Source of the DNA: CAVUOA01 sp963742955
GTDB lineage: Bacteria; Bacteroidota; Ignavibacteria; Tepidaquicellales; OLB5
Assembly (NCBI GenBank): GCA_963742955.1
Contig: CAVUOA010000012.1
Coordinates: forward strand, 248,001-312,000
Direction of reading: 5' to 3'
Length of the DNA stretch: 64,000 nt
Part shown: in pieces, positions 45,311 to 54,298 of the stretch
Position numbering within the stretch: position 1 is the first letter of the stretch
How the letters are laid out: each line of letters starts with the position of its first letter
Notes under the pieces: generated by a model
Database searches by the model: none
The model's input: only the letters and a program-made list of their open reading frames with translations
Told to the model about the DNA's origin: nothing
Position numbers and translations under genes: made by a program

Positions 45311-45947
45311 AGAATTTCAGTTCTATTCCGAATTTAACCTGCCAATTCTGCTTGGCAGAAAAGCTAAAAACATCAACGAACTTATGGAGGGAATTAAGCA
45401 GGTTCCCGGGGCGTCCATTTATTATCATACGCACCGTTTTTTAAAACAGCATCATTTTTTAATTCCCGAACTGCCTAATGATTTTGCTTTCTGGCTGAGA
45501 AATGTGCTTAATATGCGCCAGCTGGGTGAGTTGATTTCAAGCGTTAATATAGTTGAATGCGCTGACCTTGAACAGCTAAGGCAAAAATTTATTAGCACAT
45601 TTGAAAGTTTCAGCCACAGGGATGAATTTTTGTATAATTGCGCCCCTGGGTATGAATTTCAGTTTATGTCATGTAAAACTTTTTCACTGCCTGTTCCTTT
45701 TAAAGCAAAAGACCTTAAAGAGTTTGAAAAGCTGCTCAGCGAGGTATCGGTTTTTGTTTTCTATTACCATGTCTTTGAGCCCAGGCTTAGAAGGGGTAAG
45801 AAGAAAAATGATTTTGCTCAGTGGTTTGAGGAAATAGGGGAAACGGAGCTCTCGGAAAAGGTGTCTAATCTTGACCCTTACACTATGACTCTTGAGGAAT
45901 ACAGAAAAAAAATCTTAGAAATGGTGAAGCAGTATGGTAAAAATTGA
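45303..45947 (+). CDS. DUF5752-like protein in trehalose operon
   Basis: This 214-residue soluble protein has no signal peptide. The stretch SIYYHTHRFLKQHHFLIPEL and the following PNDFAFWLRNVL resemble the DUF5752 family, which has no known function. The histidine-rich motif (HTHRFLKQHH) could bind a metal or phosphate. It overlaps the OtsA-OtsB gene by 8 bases and the TreT gene by 14, so all three are made together. It is probably an accessory to trehalose metabolism. Confidence 0.68.
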   Translation: MSKEFQFYSEFNLPILLGRKAKNINELMEGIKQVPGASIYYHTHRFLKQHHFLIPELPNDFAFWLRNVLNMRQLGELISSVNIVECADLEQLRQKFISTFESFSHRDEFLYNCAPGYEFQFMSCKTFSLPVPFKAKDLKEFEKLLSEVSVFVFYYHVFEPRLRRGKKKNDFAQWFEEIGETELSEKVSNLDPYTMTLEEYRKKILEMVKQYGKN

Positions 45948-47154
45948 AGATTATATCCCAATCGTCGGGTCTAATATTATTGATGAAATAAGAATGATTG
46001 CCCGCAAGCTTAACGGCAGGGTAATGCAGCATGTTAATTCAACAAAATCGGGGGGCGGGGTTGCAGAAATATTGACCAGGATGTTACCATTGCTTGACCA
46101 GCTCGGAGTTAATGCAAAATGGGATGTAATTGCAGGAGATGAGAAATATTTTGATATAACAAAACGGATGCACAATGCCCTTCATGGCGTTGAAGTGAAT
46201 TTTTCAAAAGAGGATTTTGATTATTTTCTGCAGGTAAATAGTGATAATGCAAAGAGAATGAACCTCGATGCGGATATGGTCTTTATTCATGACCCGCAGC
46301 CCGTTGCATTAGTAGAAAAAAGAAGGCAGTATAAAAATAAATGGGCCTGGAGATGCCATATCGATTTTACAAATCCGCAAAAGGATGTTATGGAATTCTT
46401 GACACAATTTATTGAACACTACGATGCCTCTGTTTTTTCAGCCCCGGCTTTTTCAAGGCAGTTCTCAATTCCGCAGGTTCTTATTTCTCCCTCCATCGAC
46501 CCTCTTTCAGATAAAAACAAAGACCTGCCGGAGGAAACAATTAATTCTATTGTATCGGGGTACGGACTTGATATGTCGCGTCCTATTGTGACTCAAATTT
46601 CAAGGTTCGATTATCTAAAAGACCCTATTGGTGTTGTGAAAGTATATAAAAAAGTTAAAAAATATACTGATTGCCAGCTTGTGTTAGCCGGAGGCGGCGC
46701 AACAGATGACCCCGAGGGAATGAAAGTATTAGACGAAGTGCGGGAAGCTGCTGAAGGCGATGATGATATTCATATCCTGTTTCTGCCGCCTTCGAGTGAT
46801 ATTGAAATTAATGCTATTCAAAGAGCATCAACAATTATTTTACAGAAGTCGCTCAAGGAAGGTTTCGGTTTAACAGTTGCCGAGGCGTTGTGGAAATCAA
46901 AGCCGGTAATTGCCGGTGCAGTTGGAGGTATACCGCTTCAGATTAAACACCAGTATTCGGGATTATTAAGCTATTCAATTGACGGTACTGCATACTACCT
47001 TAAACAATTGTTAAACGAGCCCAGGTTTGCCCGTGAGCTGGGAATTAACGGGAGAAACCATATAAAGGATAATTTCCTGATTACAAGGCACGTTAGAGAT
47101 TACCTGTTGTTGTTCCTGTTCATGCTGAATGAGCAGGATATCGTAGAGCTTTAG
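45934..47154 (+). CDS. treT: TreT-like trehalose synthase (GT4 glycosyltransferase)
   Basis: The 406-residue GT-B enzyme has the GT4 features VMQHVNSTKSGGGVAEILTR at the N-terminus, WRCHIDFTNP in the middle, ISRFDYLKDPIGVVKVY for the nucleotide-sugar domain and LKEGFGLTVAEALWKSKPVI with the ExxGL-type acceptor region. This matches TreT, which forms trehalose from a nucleoside-diphosphate glucose and glucose, reversibly. It overlaps the DUF5752-like gene and shares its operon with OtsA-OtsB, so two trehalose routes sit together. A related sugar product cannot be excluded. Confidence 0.85.
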   Translation: MVKIEDYIPIVGSNIIDEIRMIARKLNGRVMQHVNSTKSGGGVAEILTRMLPLLDQLGVNAKWDVIAGDEKYFDITKRMHNALHGVEVNFSKEDFDYFLQVNSDNAKRMNLDADMVFIHDPQPVALVEKRRQYKNKWAWRCHIDFTNPQKDVMEFLTQFIEHYDASVFSAPAFSRQFSIPQVLISPSIDPLSDKNKDLPEETINSIVSGYGLDMSRPIVTQISRFDYLKDPIGVVKVYKKVKKYTDCQLVLAGGGATDDPEGMKVLDEVREAAEGDDDIHILFLPPSSDIEINAIQRASTIILQKSLKEGFGLTVAEALWKSKPVIAGAVGGIPLQIKHQYSGLLSYSIDGTAYYLKQLLNEPRFARELGINGRNHIKDNFLITRHVRDYLLLFLFMLNEQDIVEL

Positions 47155-47176
47155 TTTGCATAAACCTAGCCGAAAA

Positions 47177-47674
47177 TTAACGGGAAGTCACAAGCTTACC
47201 TTTTAATTCTCTTAGCAGGTTTTCAGGGTCCATTTCCCATCTGATAGGATTGCTGTCTATGTAATAGCGCATATCAAACAGCTCGCCTTCGTTGTGAATT
47301 TCCCTTATTTCGGTTATGCTCTGCCATTCAAAAGGCTTTGCAGCTTTAAATGTTTCATTAATATCGAGTCTTGTGCAGCGTTTAAACCCCTCGGTTATTT
47401 GATTTAGCTCTTCTTCCATTAAGCTTTTTCTGCGGTTTCCTTTTAAGAATTTAACAATTGCATGAACGTGATTTGGCATGATAATAAATTCATCAAGCGA
47501 TACATCCGGAAATTTTGCTGTTATTCCCGCCCAATTATTGTTTGCAATCTCGCCGCGTTTACTCAGCATCATCTTATCATTCACAATTTTACCGAAATAA
47601 TCTTTCTTATCTTTTGTGGTAAGAGTTACAAAGTAGTAACCTTTGTATTGTATGTGGTTATGTTTATTTTTCAT
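47177..47674 (-). CDS. second REP-associated-type tyrosine transposase
   Basis: This 165-residue Y1-type transposase has HxH at H69 and H71 in MPNHVHAIVKF and a candidate catalytic tyrosine at Y137/Y138 in MRYYIDSNPIRW. It is diverged from the copy at 4028-4591 and may form a separate RAYT subgroup. The short flanks lack the REP hairpins seen around the first copy; only a hairpin at 47696-47713 lies near its start. It is convergent with treT (22 bases apart), and a domesticated or immobile state is possible. Confidence 0.85.
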   Translation of the reverse strand: MKNKHNHIQYKGYYFVTLTTKDKKDYFGKIVNDKMMLSKRGEIANNNWAGITAKFPDVSLDEFIIMPNHVHAIVKFLKGNRRKSLMEEELNQITEGFKRCTRLDINETFKAAKPFEWQSITEIREIHNEGELFDMRYYIDSNPIRWEMDPENLLRELKGKLVTSR

Positions 47675-47695
47675 GGTGTAAAATATATTTTTAGA

Positions 47696-47713
47696 AGAAC
47701 ACGCATGTGTTCT
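47696..47713. other. hairpin AGAACAC-GCAT-GTGTTCT
   Basis: This is a perfect 7-base stem with a 4-base loop between the aminotransferase stop and the transposase start. It may be a weak terminator for the aminotransferase or a transposase recognition hairpin; there is no clean T tract. Confidence 0.4.
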
Positions 47714-47723
47714 GTGCCAATTT

Positions 47724-49157
47724 TCAAACGATTTCTTTTTCTTTCATCTTCTCTGCATACTTCTCATGGAATTCTTTAAGTTTCACAACCAGCGTTTCTA
47801 TTTCATCTCTCGGGGGAAGAAATGTTGTGCGGAAATGCAGAGTTCCCGGCAATTGGCCGAAGCCCGAGCCCGGAACAACGCAGATTCCCGTTTGTTCAAG
47901 CAGCGCCATGCAGTAATCGAAATCCCGTTTTGATTCGTATGCAAGTCTTTGCTCAGGCGTCATTTTTTCAACGTCTTCTGTATGCGGAAGCTCAAATTTT
48001 ACAAAAGCATACATAGCTCCGCGCGGAATTTCTGTTGTCATCCCGTCAATTTTGTTTAGCCCTTCACCGAGTATTTCTGCTTTGGTTTTTAGTTCATTTA
48101 GAATTCCGTCACGTTCTTTAGTATATGTTTCATAGCTCTCATCTACTTTTTCGGGAGGCTTTACCATAAGATAAGCAGCAATCTGACCGTCAACGTTTGC
48201 GCATAGGCTTACTGACTGCAGTTTAATAAACTGCGCCATTACATCATCGGGAATGTTTCTTATTTCCATGTAACCGCCGCGGTGCCCGCACTCGCCGATA
48301 AAACCCTTCGAAATTGAGTGGAAGCTGAACAGAGGAACAGATTTTTCTTTGAGCTGGTGCATTACTTTGGCGAATGAATGGAATACAAGCTCTTTGTTAT
48401 ACACATTTTCCTGGTAAACCTCATCAGCCATAATTGAAAGATTATGTTTCTTTGCGAAGTTTATTATCATCGCAATATTTGAATATGATAACACTGCGCC
48501 GGTAGGATTACCGGGATTGATAACCGAAATGGAAACCGGGTTAGCGCCTTTTGATTTTGCTTCTTCGATGCTTTTAGTAAGGATTTCTTCGTTAAGCTGC
48601 CATGAATTATTCTCGTCAAGGAAATATCCTATTTGCGTTCCTCCGTACAGAGCTATTGTTGCGCTGTATAAAGGATATTGAGGAATCGGAATCATAAAAC
48701 CGTCATTTTTGCTTTTCAGCAATGCAAGTATAACAGCCTGTACACCTTTGCTTGCGCCGTCAGTCATTATTATATGTTTCTCATCAGCAGGTATACCGTC
48801 TCGTTTGGTTATGAAGTCAGCAACCGCCTGTCTTACAAAGGGAATCCCTGCGCTTTGTGTATATGCTCCCATGCCGTCAGGCAGGTTATGAAGAATATGT
48901 TTAGCTCGTTCAGCAATATCTTTCGGATATAATTTTAAGGCATCGGTGTTTTCGAGAATTGAAGGATATTCAAGAATACTTAAGATTTGCCTGATGTATG
49001 ATAATGGTTTTTGTTTTAACGCCTGTGGATTCCCGATATTGCAGTAAATTACTTTTCTTCCTTTTTTTTCAAGCTCCTGCGCTTTAATTACAATGGGACC
49101 TCTTACTGCGTATTCGGCGTGAAGTAAATTCGGGTTTAGCTGGTTGATAGAAATCAT
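47724..49157 (-). CDS. alanine-type aminotransferase (class I/II)
   Basis: The 477-residue PLP enzyme is longer than typical AspC-like enzymes and matches the eukaryote-like alanine aminotransferase group. It opens AEYAVRGPIVIKAQELEKKG and has MTDGASKGVQAVILALL, VINPGNPTGAVLSY, MADEVYQENVY and the PLP lysine in SFHSISKGFIGECGHRGGY. It probably interconverts pyruvate and alanine with glutamate/2-oxoglutarate. It stands alone on the minus strand. Confidence 0.92.
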   Translation of the reverse strand: MISINQLNPNLLHAEYAVRGPIVIKAQELEKKGRKVIYCNIGNPQALKQKPLSYIRQILSILEYPSILENTDALKLYPKDIAERAKHILHNLPDGMGAYTQSAGIPFVRQAVADFITKRDGIPADEKHIIMTDGASKGVQAVILALLKSKNDGFMIPIPQYPLYSATIALYGGTQIGYFLDENNSWQLNEEILTKSIEEAKSKGANPVSISVINPGNPTGAVLSYSNIAMIINFAKKHNLSIMADEVYQENVYNKELVFHSFAKVMHQLKEKSVPLFSFHSISKGFIGECGHRGGYMEIRNIPDDVMAQFIKLQSVSLCANVDGQIAAYLMVKPPEKVDESYETYTKERDGILNELKTKAEILGEGLNKIDGMTTEIPRGAMYAFVKFELPHTEDVEKMTPEQRLAYESKRDFDYCMALLEQTGICVVPGSGFGQLPGTLHFRTTFLPPRDEIETLVVKLKEFHEKYAEKMKEKEIV

Positions 49158-49679
49158 ATTTGATACAGATTTTTATGTTCCAACAAAGATAACCACTTGT
49201 AATTTCAGTTGAAATACTAAAATAGATACCAATCATTCTGAGTATGGGCGAAAAAAATGAGCATTCTTAAAGGTGGTGTTATGCTGAACTTGTTTCAGCA
49301 TCTCAAAAACAGACCCTGAAACGAGTTCAGGGTGACATTTATGGGATAGGTGCTTACTCTTATAAACGCAACTATTCTAAAACGTATATAGAGCGTTTTT
49401 AAGGCTATATATTTATATATCCTATGGCAATGTATACCCGGATACGTAAAACGTCTATGAGGGGCATTTACGGAAGAATTAGGAGCATTGCAGAAGGGAG
49501 ATGAGGAGTATCATTGCTATCCTGCGCAAGCAGGGTCCGGTTAACCTTTGATTCGAATCTTTTGTCAACCGGGTTCCCGCCTGGAATATTTGTAGTATTC
49601 AGCGCATTGTTAAAATGAGTAAAATTTGCAGATTCTTGTTTTTCATTGATAGTAGCTGAAATATCGAGTATATTTCAAA
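49158..49679. other. intergenic region with repeats
   Basis: No gene is seen. The region contains the 59-base hairpin repeat and, at about 49503-49585, degenerate parts of the CATTCC/GGAATC repeat family. The right end should hold the rsmB promoter, but I cannot place it. Confidence 0.6.
49278..49336. repeat. 59-base dispersed hairpin repeat, copy 2
   Basis: This has the same length and layout as 5492-5550, with the arm CTGAACTTGTTTCAG intact and one change in the other arm (CTGAAACGAGTTCAG). Confidence 0.8.
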
Positions 49680-51371
49680 ATGGAGCAAAATAACGCCAAT
49701 AATACGGATAAAAGCAAAGATACAACACATCGGGAAATTCCTTATATACCTGTTCCCGAAATAAAGACTAATATTGCAGAAAAATCTGCTTCCGGACCGC
49801 AGGATTTGGAATCTAAGACTGATACCCAAAATCTTGAAAATCAAAGAGAAAGTGAGTTTTCAGCAGCATCAGGAACTGATGAAAATCCCCGGCAGGGTGA
49901 ACAAACCGAACAAACCGAACAAACCGAACAAACCGAACAGACCGAACACTCAAAGAATGATGAAACCGGTGAACAATCCCAGGACCAGGCTCAAAACAGA
50001 AGACAAAAACCCCGGGGAGATACGATTTATTCTGATACACGTTCGCTCGCAGTGAAAATTTTAACGCGTGTCGAGCGTACAGATTCTTATCTTGATAAGC
50101 TTATTGATTACGAAATCAGAACGGAAATGCTTAACGATTACGATAAATCATTACTTAACGAAATCTGCCATGGCGTTATTAGATGGATGAGAAGGCTCGA
50201 TTGGTTCTTGAACGGATTTTACCGCGGTCAGTGGGAAAAATGCATGCCGGAAATAAAAAATACTTTGCGGGTTGCGCTGTACCAGATATTATTTCTTAAC
50301 AAGATTCCCGATTACGCTGCCGTTAATGAAGCTACAGAATTTGTTAAGCGCATCAGCACACAAAAACATGCCGATGTCGTGAATGGATTGTTAAGAACTA
50401 TTATAAGAACCAAAGAAGAGCTTATATATCCAACCAGAGAAATTGATGAAGTTAAGTATCTCGGCATAATGCAGTCCCACCCAAACTGGATGGTCAAGCG
50501 CTGGATTCAGCGGTTTGGATTTGATGATGCCGAAAAGCTTGCTGAATCAAATAACAAAAGACCTATTCTTACCGTCAGAATAAACACGCTGAAAACCGGG
50601 AAAGATGAGTTTCTGCAAAAGCTGGCAGAGAAAAATATTATGTACCGTTTCTGCAGGAATGCAGAAAACTTTATTACTCTCAGGCTGATGTCTAAGATTT
50701 ATCTTGATGAGGATTTTAAAGAAGGCAAGTATGCTATCCAGGATGAAAGCGCAGGTTTGGTTTCATTATTACTTGCTCCGAAAGAAAACGATACTATACT
50801 GGATATGTGCTCCGCCCCCGGCGGGAAATCAACACACATTGCACAATTGCTTGGCAATAAAGGGCACATTGTTGCAGTTGATAAATACGAAGCAAAAATA
50901 AAAATGCTTAAAGAGAATGCTGAAAGACTTGGTGTTACAAATATTGAGTTTATTCAGGATGATGCTTCTGAATTTTCAAATGAAGCTATCACATCGATGA
51001 AGTTTGATAAAATACTGCTGGATGCTCCGTGTTCAGGTCTTGGAGTACTTTCAAAAAAACCCGATATAAGGTGGAAACGGGAAATTGAAGATGTTTTAAA
51101 TCTAGCAAAGCTTCAGAGAAAAATGCTTGAGAATGCTTCGTCTTATCTCAAACCCGGTGGAGTCCTTGTCTACAGCACCTGCACTACGGAACCGGAAGAA
51201 AATTTGGAAGTTGTGAAAGATTTTCTTGCAGCCCATCCTGAGTTTTCAATCGATAACGCTGCAAAATATGTTAATAAAGACCTTGTGAATGAAGAGGGCT
51301 GTATAGAAACTTTTCCTCACAGGCACGGTATTGACGGTTCATTTGCAGTGAGACTGGTAAAACAATCATAA
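49680..51371 (+). CDS. rsmB: 16S rRNA m5C967 methyltransferase RsmB with low-complexity N-terminus
   Basis: Residues about 120-563 match RsmB: an NusB-like RNA-binding domain (VKILTRVERTDSYLDKLIDY), then the methyltransferase with DMCSAPGGKSTHIAQLL, LDAPCSGLG carrying one conserved cysteine, and VYSTCTTEPEENLEVV carrying the other. It methylates a cytosine in the small ribosomal RNA. The first 115 residues are an added Gln/Glu/Thr-rich tail containing five EQT repeats, which is not part of the family and is probably disordered. Sequencing slippage could change its repeat number without shifting the frame. Confidence 0.93.
   Translation: MEQNNANNTDKSKDTTHREIPYIPVPEIKTNIAEKSASGPQDLESKTDTQNLENQRESEFSAASGTDENPRQGEQTEQTEQTEQTEQTEHSKNDETGEQSQDQAQNRRQKPRGDTIYSDTRSLAVKILTRVERTDSYLDKLIDYEIRTEMLNDYDKSLLNEICHGVIRWMRRLDWFLNGFYRGQWEKCMPEIKNTLRVALYQILFLNKIPDYAAVNEATEFVKRISTQKHADVVNGLLRTIIRTKEELIYPTREIDEVKYLGIMQSHPNWMVKRWIQRFGFDDAEKLAESNNKRPILTVRINTLKTGKDEFLQKLAEKNIMYRFCRNAENFITLRLMSKIYLDEDFKEGKYAIQDESAGLVSLLLAPKENDTILDMCSAPGGKSTHIAQLLGNKGHIVAVDKYEAKIKMLKENAERLGVTNIEFIQDDASEFSNEAITSMKFDKILLDAPCSGLGVLSKKPDIRWKREIEDVLNLAKLQRKMLENASSYLKPGGVLVYSTCTTEPEENLEVVKDFLAAHPEFSIDNAAKYVNKDLVNEEGCIETFPHRHGIDGSFAVRLVKQS
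49899..49943. repeat. 9-base tandem repeat encoding EQT x5
   Basis: Five 9-base units (GAACAAACC, the last GAACAGACC) lie in frame. The near-identical DNA, where synonymous drift was possible, points to recent expansion by slippage. Confidence 0.85.
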
Positions 51372-51395
51372 TATTTTTAAAGTTTTATTTAAACA

Positions 51396-51800
51396 ATGTT
51401 TAAGTTATCAAAAAAAGTCGAATACGGATTAATTGCCATAAAGCACATTGCCAACCAGGGTGAAATTAACCCTATTTCCGCCAAAGAAATATCCCGTGAA
51501 AATAAAATACCATATGATTTACTTTCTAAGATTCTGCAAAGGCTGAAAAACGAAAAATTACTTACTTCCGTTAAAGGAATAAAAGGAGGCTATAGACTGA
51601 GCAAGCCTCCCGATAAAATAAGCCTTTCGGCTGTATTTAATGCAATTGAAGGCTCCAATTATATACTTGATTGCGGGATGCATGAGAATCCCGAAAGCTG
51701 CTCCATATACGACAGCTGTATTATAAGTGACCCGCTGCAAAAAGTTCAGAGAAGCATTATAAACTACTTTAATACCACAAAGTTATCGGAAATTGTATAG
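51396..51800 (+). CDS. Rrf2-family transcription regulator (IscR-like)
   Basis: This 134-residue protein has the winged-helix start MFKLSKKVEYGLIAIKHIA and the wing VKGIKGGYRLSKPP. Three cysteines lie in LDCGMHENPESCSIYDSC, the pattern used by IscR-type proteins to hold a 2Fe-2S cluster. It probably senses Fe-S status or oxidative stress. It lies 50 bases upstream of iscS and so likely controls the genes that follow. Confidence 0.9.
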   Translation: MFKLSKKVEYGLIAIKHIANQGEINPISAKEISRENKIPYDLLSKILQRLKNEKLLTSVKGIKGGYRLSKPPDKISLSAVFNAIEGSNYILDCGMHENPESCSIYDSCIISDPLQKVQRSIINYFNTTKLSEIV

Positions 51801-51850
51801 TAAATTTTATTGTTACTATACTTGAACAGGGTAAACCTGTAAGGAAATAA

Positions 51851-53071
51851 ATGGTAAAATTACCCATTTATCTTGATAATCATTCAACAACACCGGTTGA
51901 TAACCGTGTTTTTGAAGCAATGAAGCCGTATTTTACCGAAATATTCGGTAATGCAGCAAGCAAATCCCATGAATTCGGATGGAAAGCCGGAGCTGCTGTT
52001 GAAAATGCAAGGGCTAAGATTGCTAAACTGATTTCGGCTGAACCCAAAGAGATAATTTTTACCAGCGGGGCAACAGAATCCGTTAACCTTGCTTTAAAAG
52101 GCGCTGCTGAAGCTTACATTTCAAAAGGGAAAAAAATTATTACTGCGGCGACCGAACATAAAGCTGCGCTTGATACTTGTAAATCGCTTGAACGAAAAGG
52201 TTTTGTAATTAATTTTGTGCCTGTTGATGAATACGGGTTGATTGATGTTGATGAACTTAACAAAATGATTGATTCGGAAACAATACTTGTTTCCATAATG
52301 ACGGCAAACAATGAAATCGGTACAATCCAGCCAATTGAAGAAATTGGAAAGATTTGCCATGAACATGGTGTTCTTTTTCACACAGATGCAGCACAGGCAT
52401 TGGGGAAGATTAAAATCGATGTTAACAAAATGAACATTGATTTAATGAGCATAAGCGCTCATAAGCTCTACGGTCCCAAAGGAATCGGAGCATTATATAT
52501 CCGGTCAAAAAATCCCCGCGTGAAGCTTGTTCCCCAAATAGATGGCGGCGGACATGAAAGAGGATTTCGTTCGGGGACATTAAATGTTCCCGGTGTAGTA
52601 GGATTCGGAAAAGCATGTGAAATTGCGTCAGATGAAATAGCTATTGAATCTGAAAGGACACGTAAGTTCAGAGATAATCTGTACGATTGTTTGAACTCCG
52701 GTTTAGAAGGAGTTAAGCTAAACGGTCATCCTGAAAAAAGGCTTCCGGGAAATCTTAATCTAAGCTTTGAATACGCCGACGCCGATTCTCTGATGATGTC
52801 AATGAAAGAAATTGCAGTATCATCAGGCAGCGCATGCAGTTCTGCAGAAGCTGAACCATCGCATGTTTTAAAAGCAATCGGGTTAAAGAATGATTTAATA
52901 AAATCTTCAATAAGATTCGGTATCGGAAGATTTAATACTGAAGAAGAAATTGAGTATACAGTCAAAAAAGTTACCGAAAAAGTGAAGGAATTAAGAAAGC
53001 TGTCACCGGCGTATAAAATGTCTGAAGCAGATAAAAGAAAAGAATTAAAGGAGCAAGTAAGCAGAGTTTGA
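51851..53071 (+). CDS. iscS: cysteine desulfurase IscS/NifS
   Basis: The 406-residue PLP enzyme removes sulfur from cysteine for Fe-S cluster and thiolation pathways. It opens LPIYLDNHSTTPVDNRVFEAM and has ATEHKAALDT, the PLP lysine in SISAHKLYGPKGIGALYI, and the sulfur-carrying cysteine in SSGSACSSAEAEPSHVL. It follows the Rrf2 gene, as in isc operons, but no iscU scaffold gene is present here. The TTG start of the next gene overlaps its stop. Confidence 0.95.
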   Translation: MVKLPIYLDNHSTTPVDNRVFEAMKPYFTEIFGNAASKSHEFGWKAGAAVENARAKIAKLISAEPKEIIFTSGATESVNLALKGAAEAYISKGKKIITAATEHKAALDTCKSLERKGFVINFVPVDEYGLIDVDELNKMIDSETILVSIMTANNEIGTIQPIEEIGKICHEHGVLFHTDAAQALGKIKIDVNKMNIDLMSISAHKLYGPKGIGALYIRSKNPRVKLVPQIDGGGHERGFRSGTLNVPGVVGFGKACEIASDEIAIESERTRKFRDNLYDCLNSGLEGVKLNGHPEKRLPGNLNLSFEYADADSLMMSMKEIAVSSGSACSSAEAEPSHVLKAIGLKNDLIKSSIRFGIGRFNTEEEIEYTVKKVTEKVKELRKLSPAYKMSEADKRKELKEQVSRV

Positions 53072-53800
53072 AACTGTGTAAAAATATTTTTATTTTTATA
53101 GTTCTTTGTATTAGCTCCTTTTAGCATTTATTCGCAATCCAGGCTGGAAATTGATGTAAATGTAGGTTATTCTCATCCGCTGCTTGAAGCATACGGTGAT
53201 AAAGTTTCACTTTCTGTAAATGAAGATTTTATTGCTGTAAACGGTAAAAGATGGGTAAATTCAGACAATCTTGGCGCTAGGGAAGGCTATAACATTCAGA
53301 CTTACTTAAAATACAGTATACTGAAAGCGGGTTACATCAAAGGGTTGTTTAATGTTGGGTATAACATGCTTTACAGTATTTACAACGGTCCTTCTGATAA
53401 TTATGGTGTTAGAGTTCAGTCTTTTTCACTTGGCGCGGGACTTGAAGCTAATCCGCTGGGTAATAAAAGGTTTTTCCCTTCAGTTTTCGGATTGCTGAGG
53501 CTTAATTTTATGGGCGGCGAAACATATTATCATGCCGGGCTCGATTTCTTCAAGGTGGTTCCAAGGTACGGCTACTGTGCGGGGATTAACCTGAATTACG
53601 GGCTAACCAAAAAATTCGGACTTTACCTCGGAGGAAGCTACAGCTATGATAATACATGGGATAAAGGCACTGATGAAACAGTTACTAATGACCCTCATGT
53701 TATTGTATTCAGGGATAAGTCAAGTCCATCAAACGGATTGAACAATGACAGGAGAGTTGCTTATTCATCGTTTTATCTCGGTATGAGATTTTACCTCTAA
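53068..53800 (+). pseudogene. outer-membrane protein of unknown family, frameshifted in signal peptide
   Basis: A TTG at 53068 overlaps the iscS stop and begins a signal peptide (MKLCKNIFIFIVLCISSF). One extra T in the TTTT at 53119-53122 breaks the frame. After correction it continues SIYSQSRLEIDVNVGYSHPL and reaches 53800, giving about 244 residues. The strand pattern and the end AYSSFYLGMRFYL (terminal hydrophobic/aromatic) suggest an outer-membrane barrel. I do not recognise the family. Its place between iscS and iscA is odd for a surface protein. Confidence 0.65.
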
Positions 53801-53844
53801 TAGTAGATAATAAAGTTTTTTAATCATAAATAAATATTACTCAT

Positions 53845-54207
53845 ATGGAAGAAACAAAAACATTAGAAAAAACAGGCGAAGAAATAGTTCTCACTCCCAA
53901 GGCAATTGGCGAGGTGAGGAAAATCAAAGAAGAAAACAGTATTCCTGAAGATTATAACCTGAGAGTAGGGGTAAAAGGCGGTGGATGTTCCGGCTTATCG
54001 TATACTCTGGGTTTTGACAGTGAGCAAAAAGAAGGCGATAATATTTTTGAAATAGATGGCGTTAAAGTATGCGTAGACTGGAAAAGCATTCTTTACCTCA
54101 AAGGCACAACAATCGATTATTCCGACGGACTTATGGGCAAGGGATTCGTATTCAACAATCCTTTGGCAAAGAAAACCTGCGGCTGCGGAAGCTCTTTCGG
54201 TGTCTGA
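53845..54207 (+). CDS. iron-sulfur assembly protein IscA/HesB type
   Basis: This 120-residue A-type carrier delivers Fe-S clusters to target enzymes. The three cluster cysteines are in VKGGGCSGLSYTLGF and the C-terminal KKTCGCGSSF. The domain begins VLTPKAIGEVRKIKEEN after a short N-terminal extension. It lies downstream of the Rrf2 and IscS genes, consistent with a small isc-like operon that has lost or moved its IscU. Confidence 0.93.
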   Translation: MEETKTLEKTGEEIVLTPKAIGEVRKIKEENSIPEDYNLRVGVKGGGCSGLSYTLGFDSEQKEGDNIFEIDGVKVCVDWKSILYLKGTTIDYSDGLMGKGFVFNNPLAKKTCGCGSSFGV

Positions 54208-54298
54208 ACACTGGCATTTTCATAAATTGATTTAAAATCAATAACCGATTTTTTAATAATAAATTATCCGGGTTCTAAACCCGTGGAGAGGATTTAAA

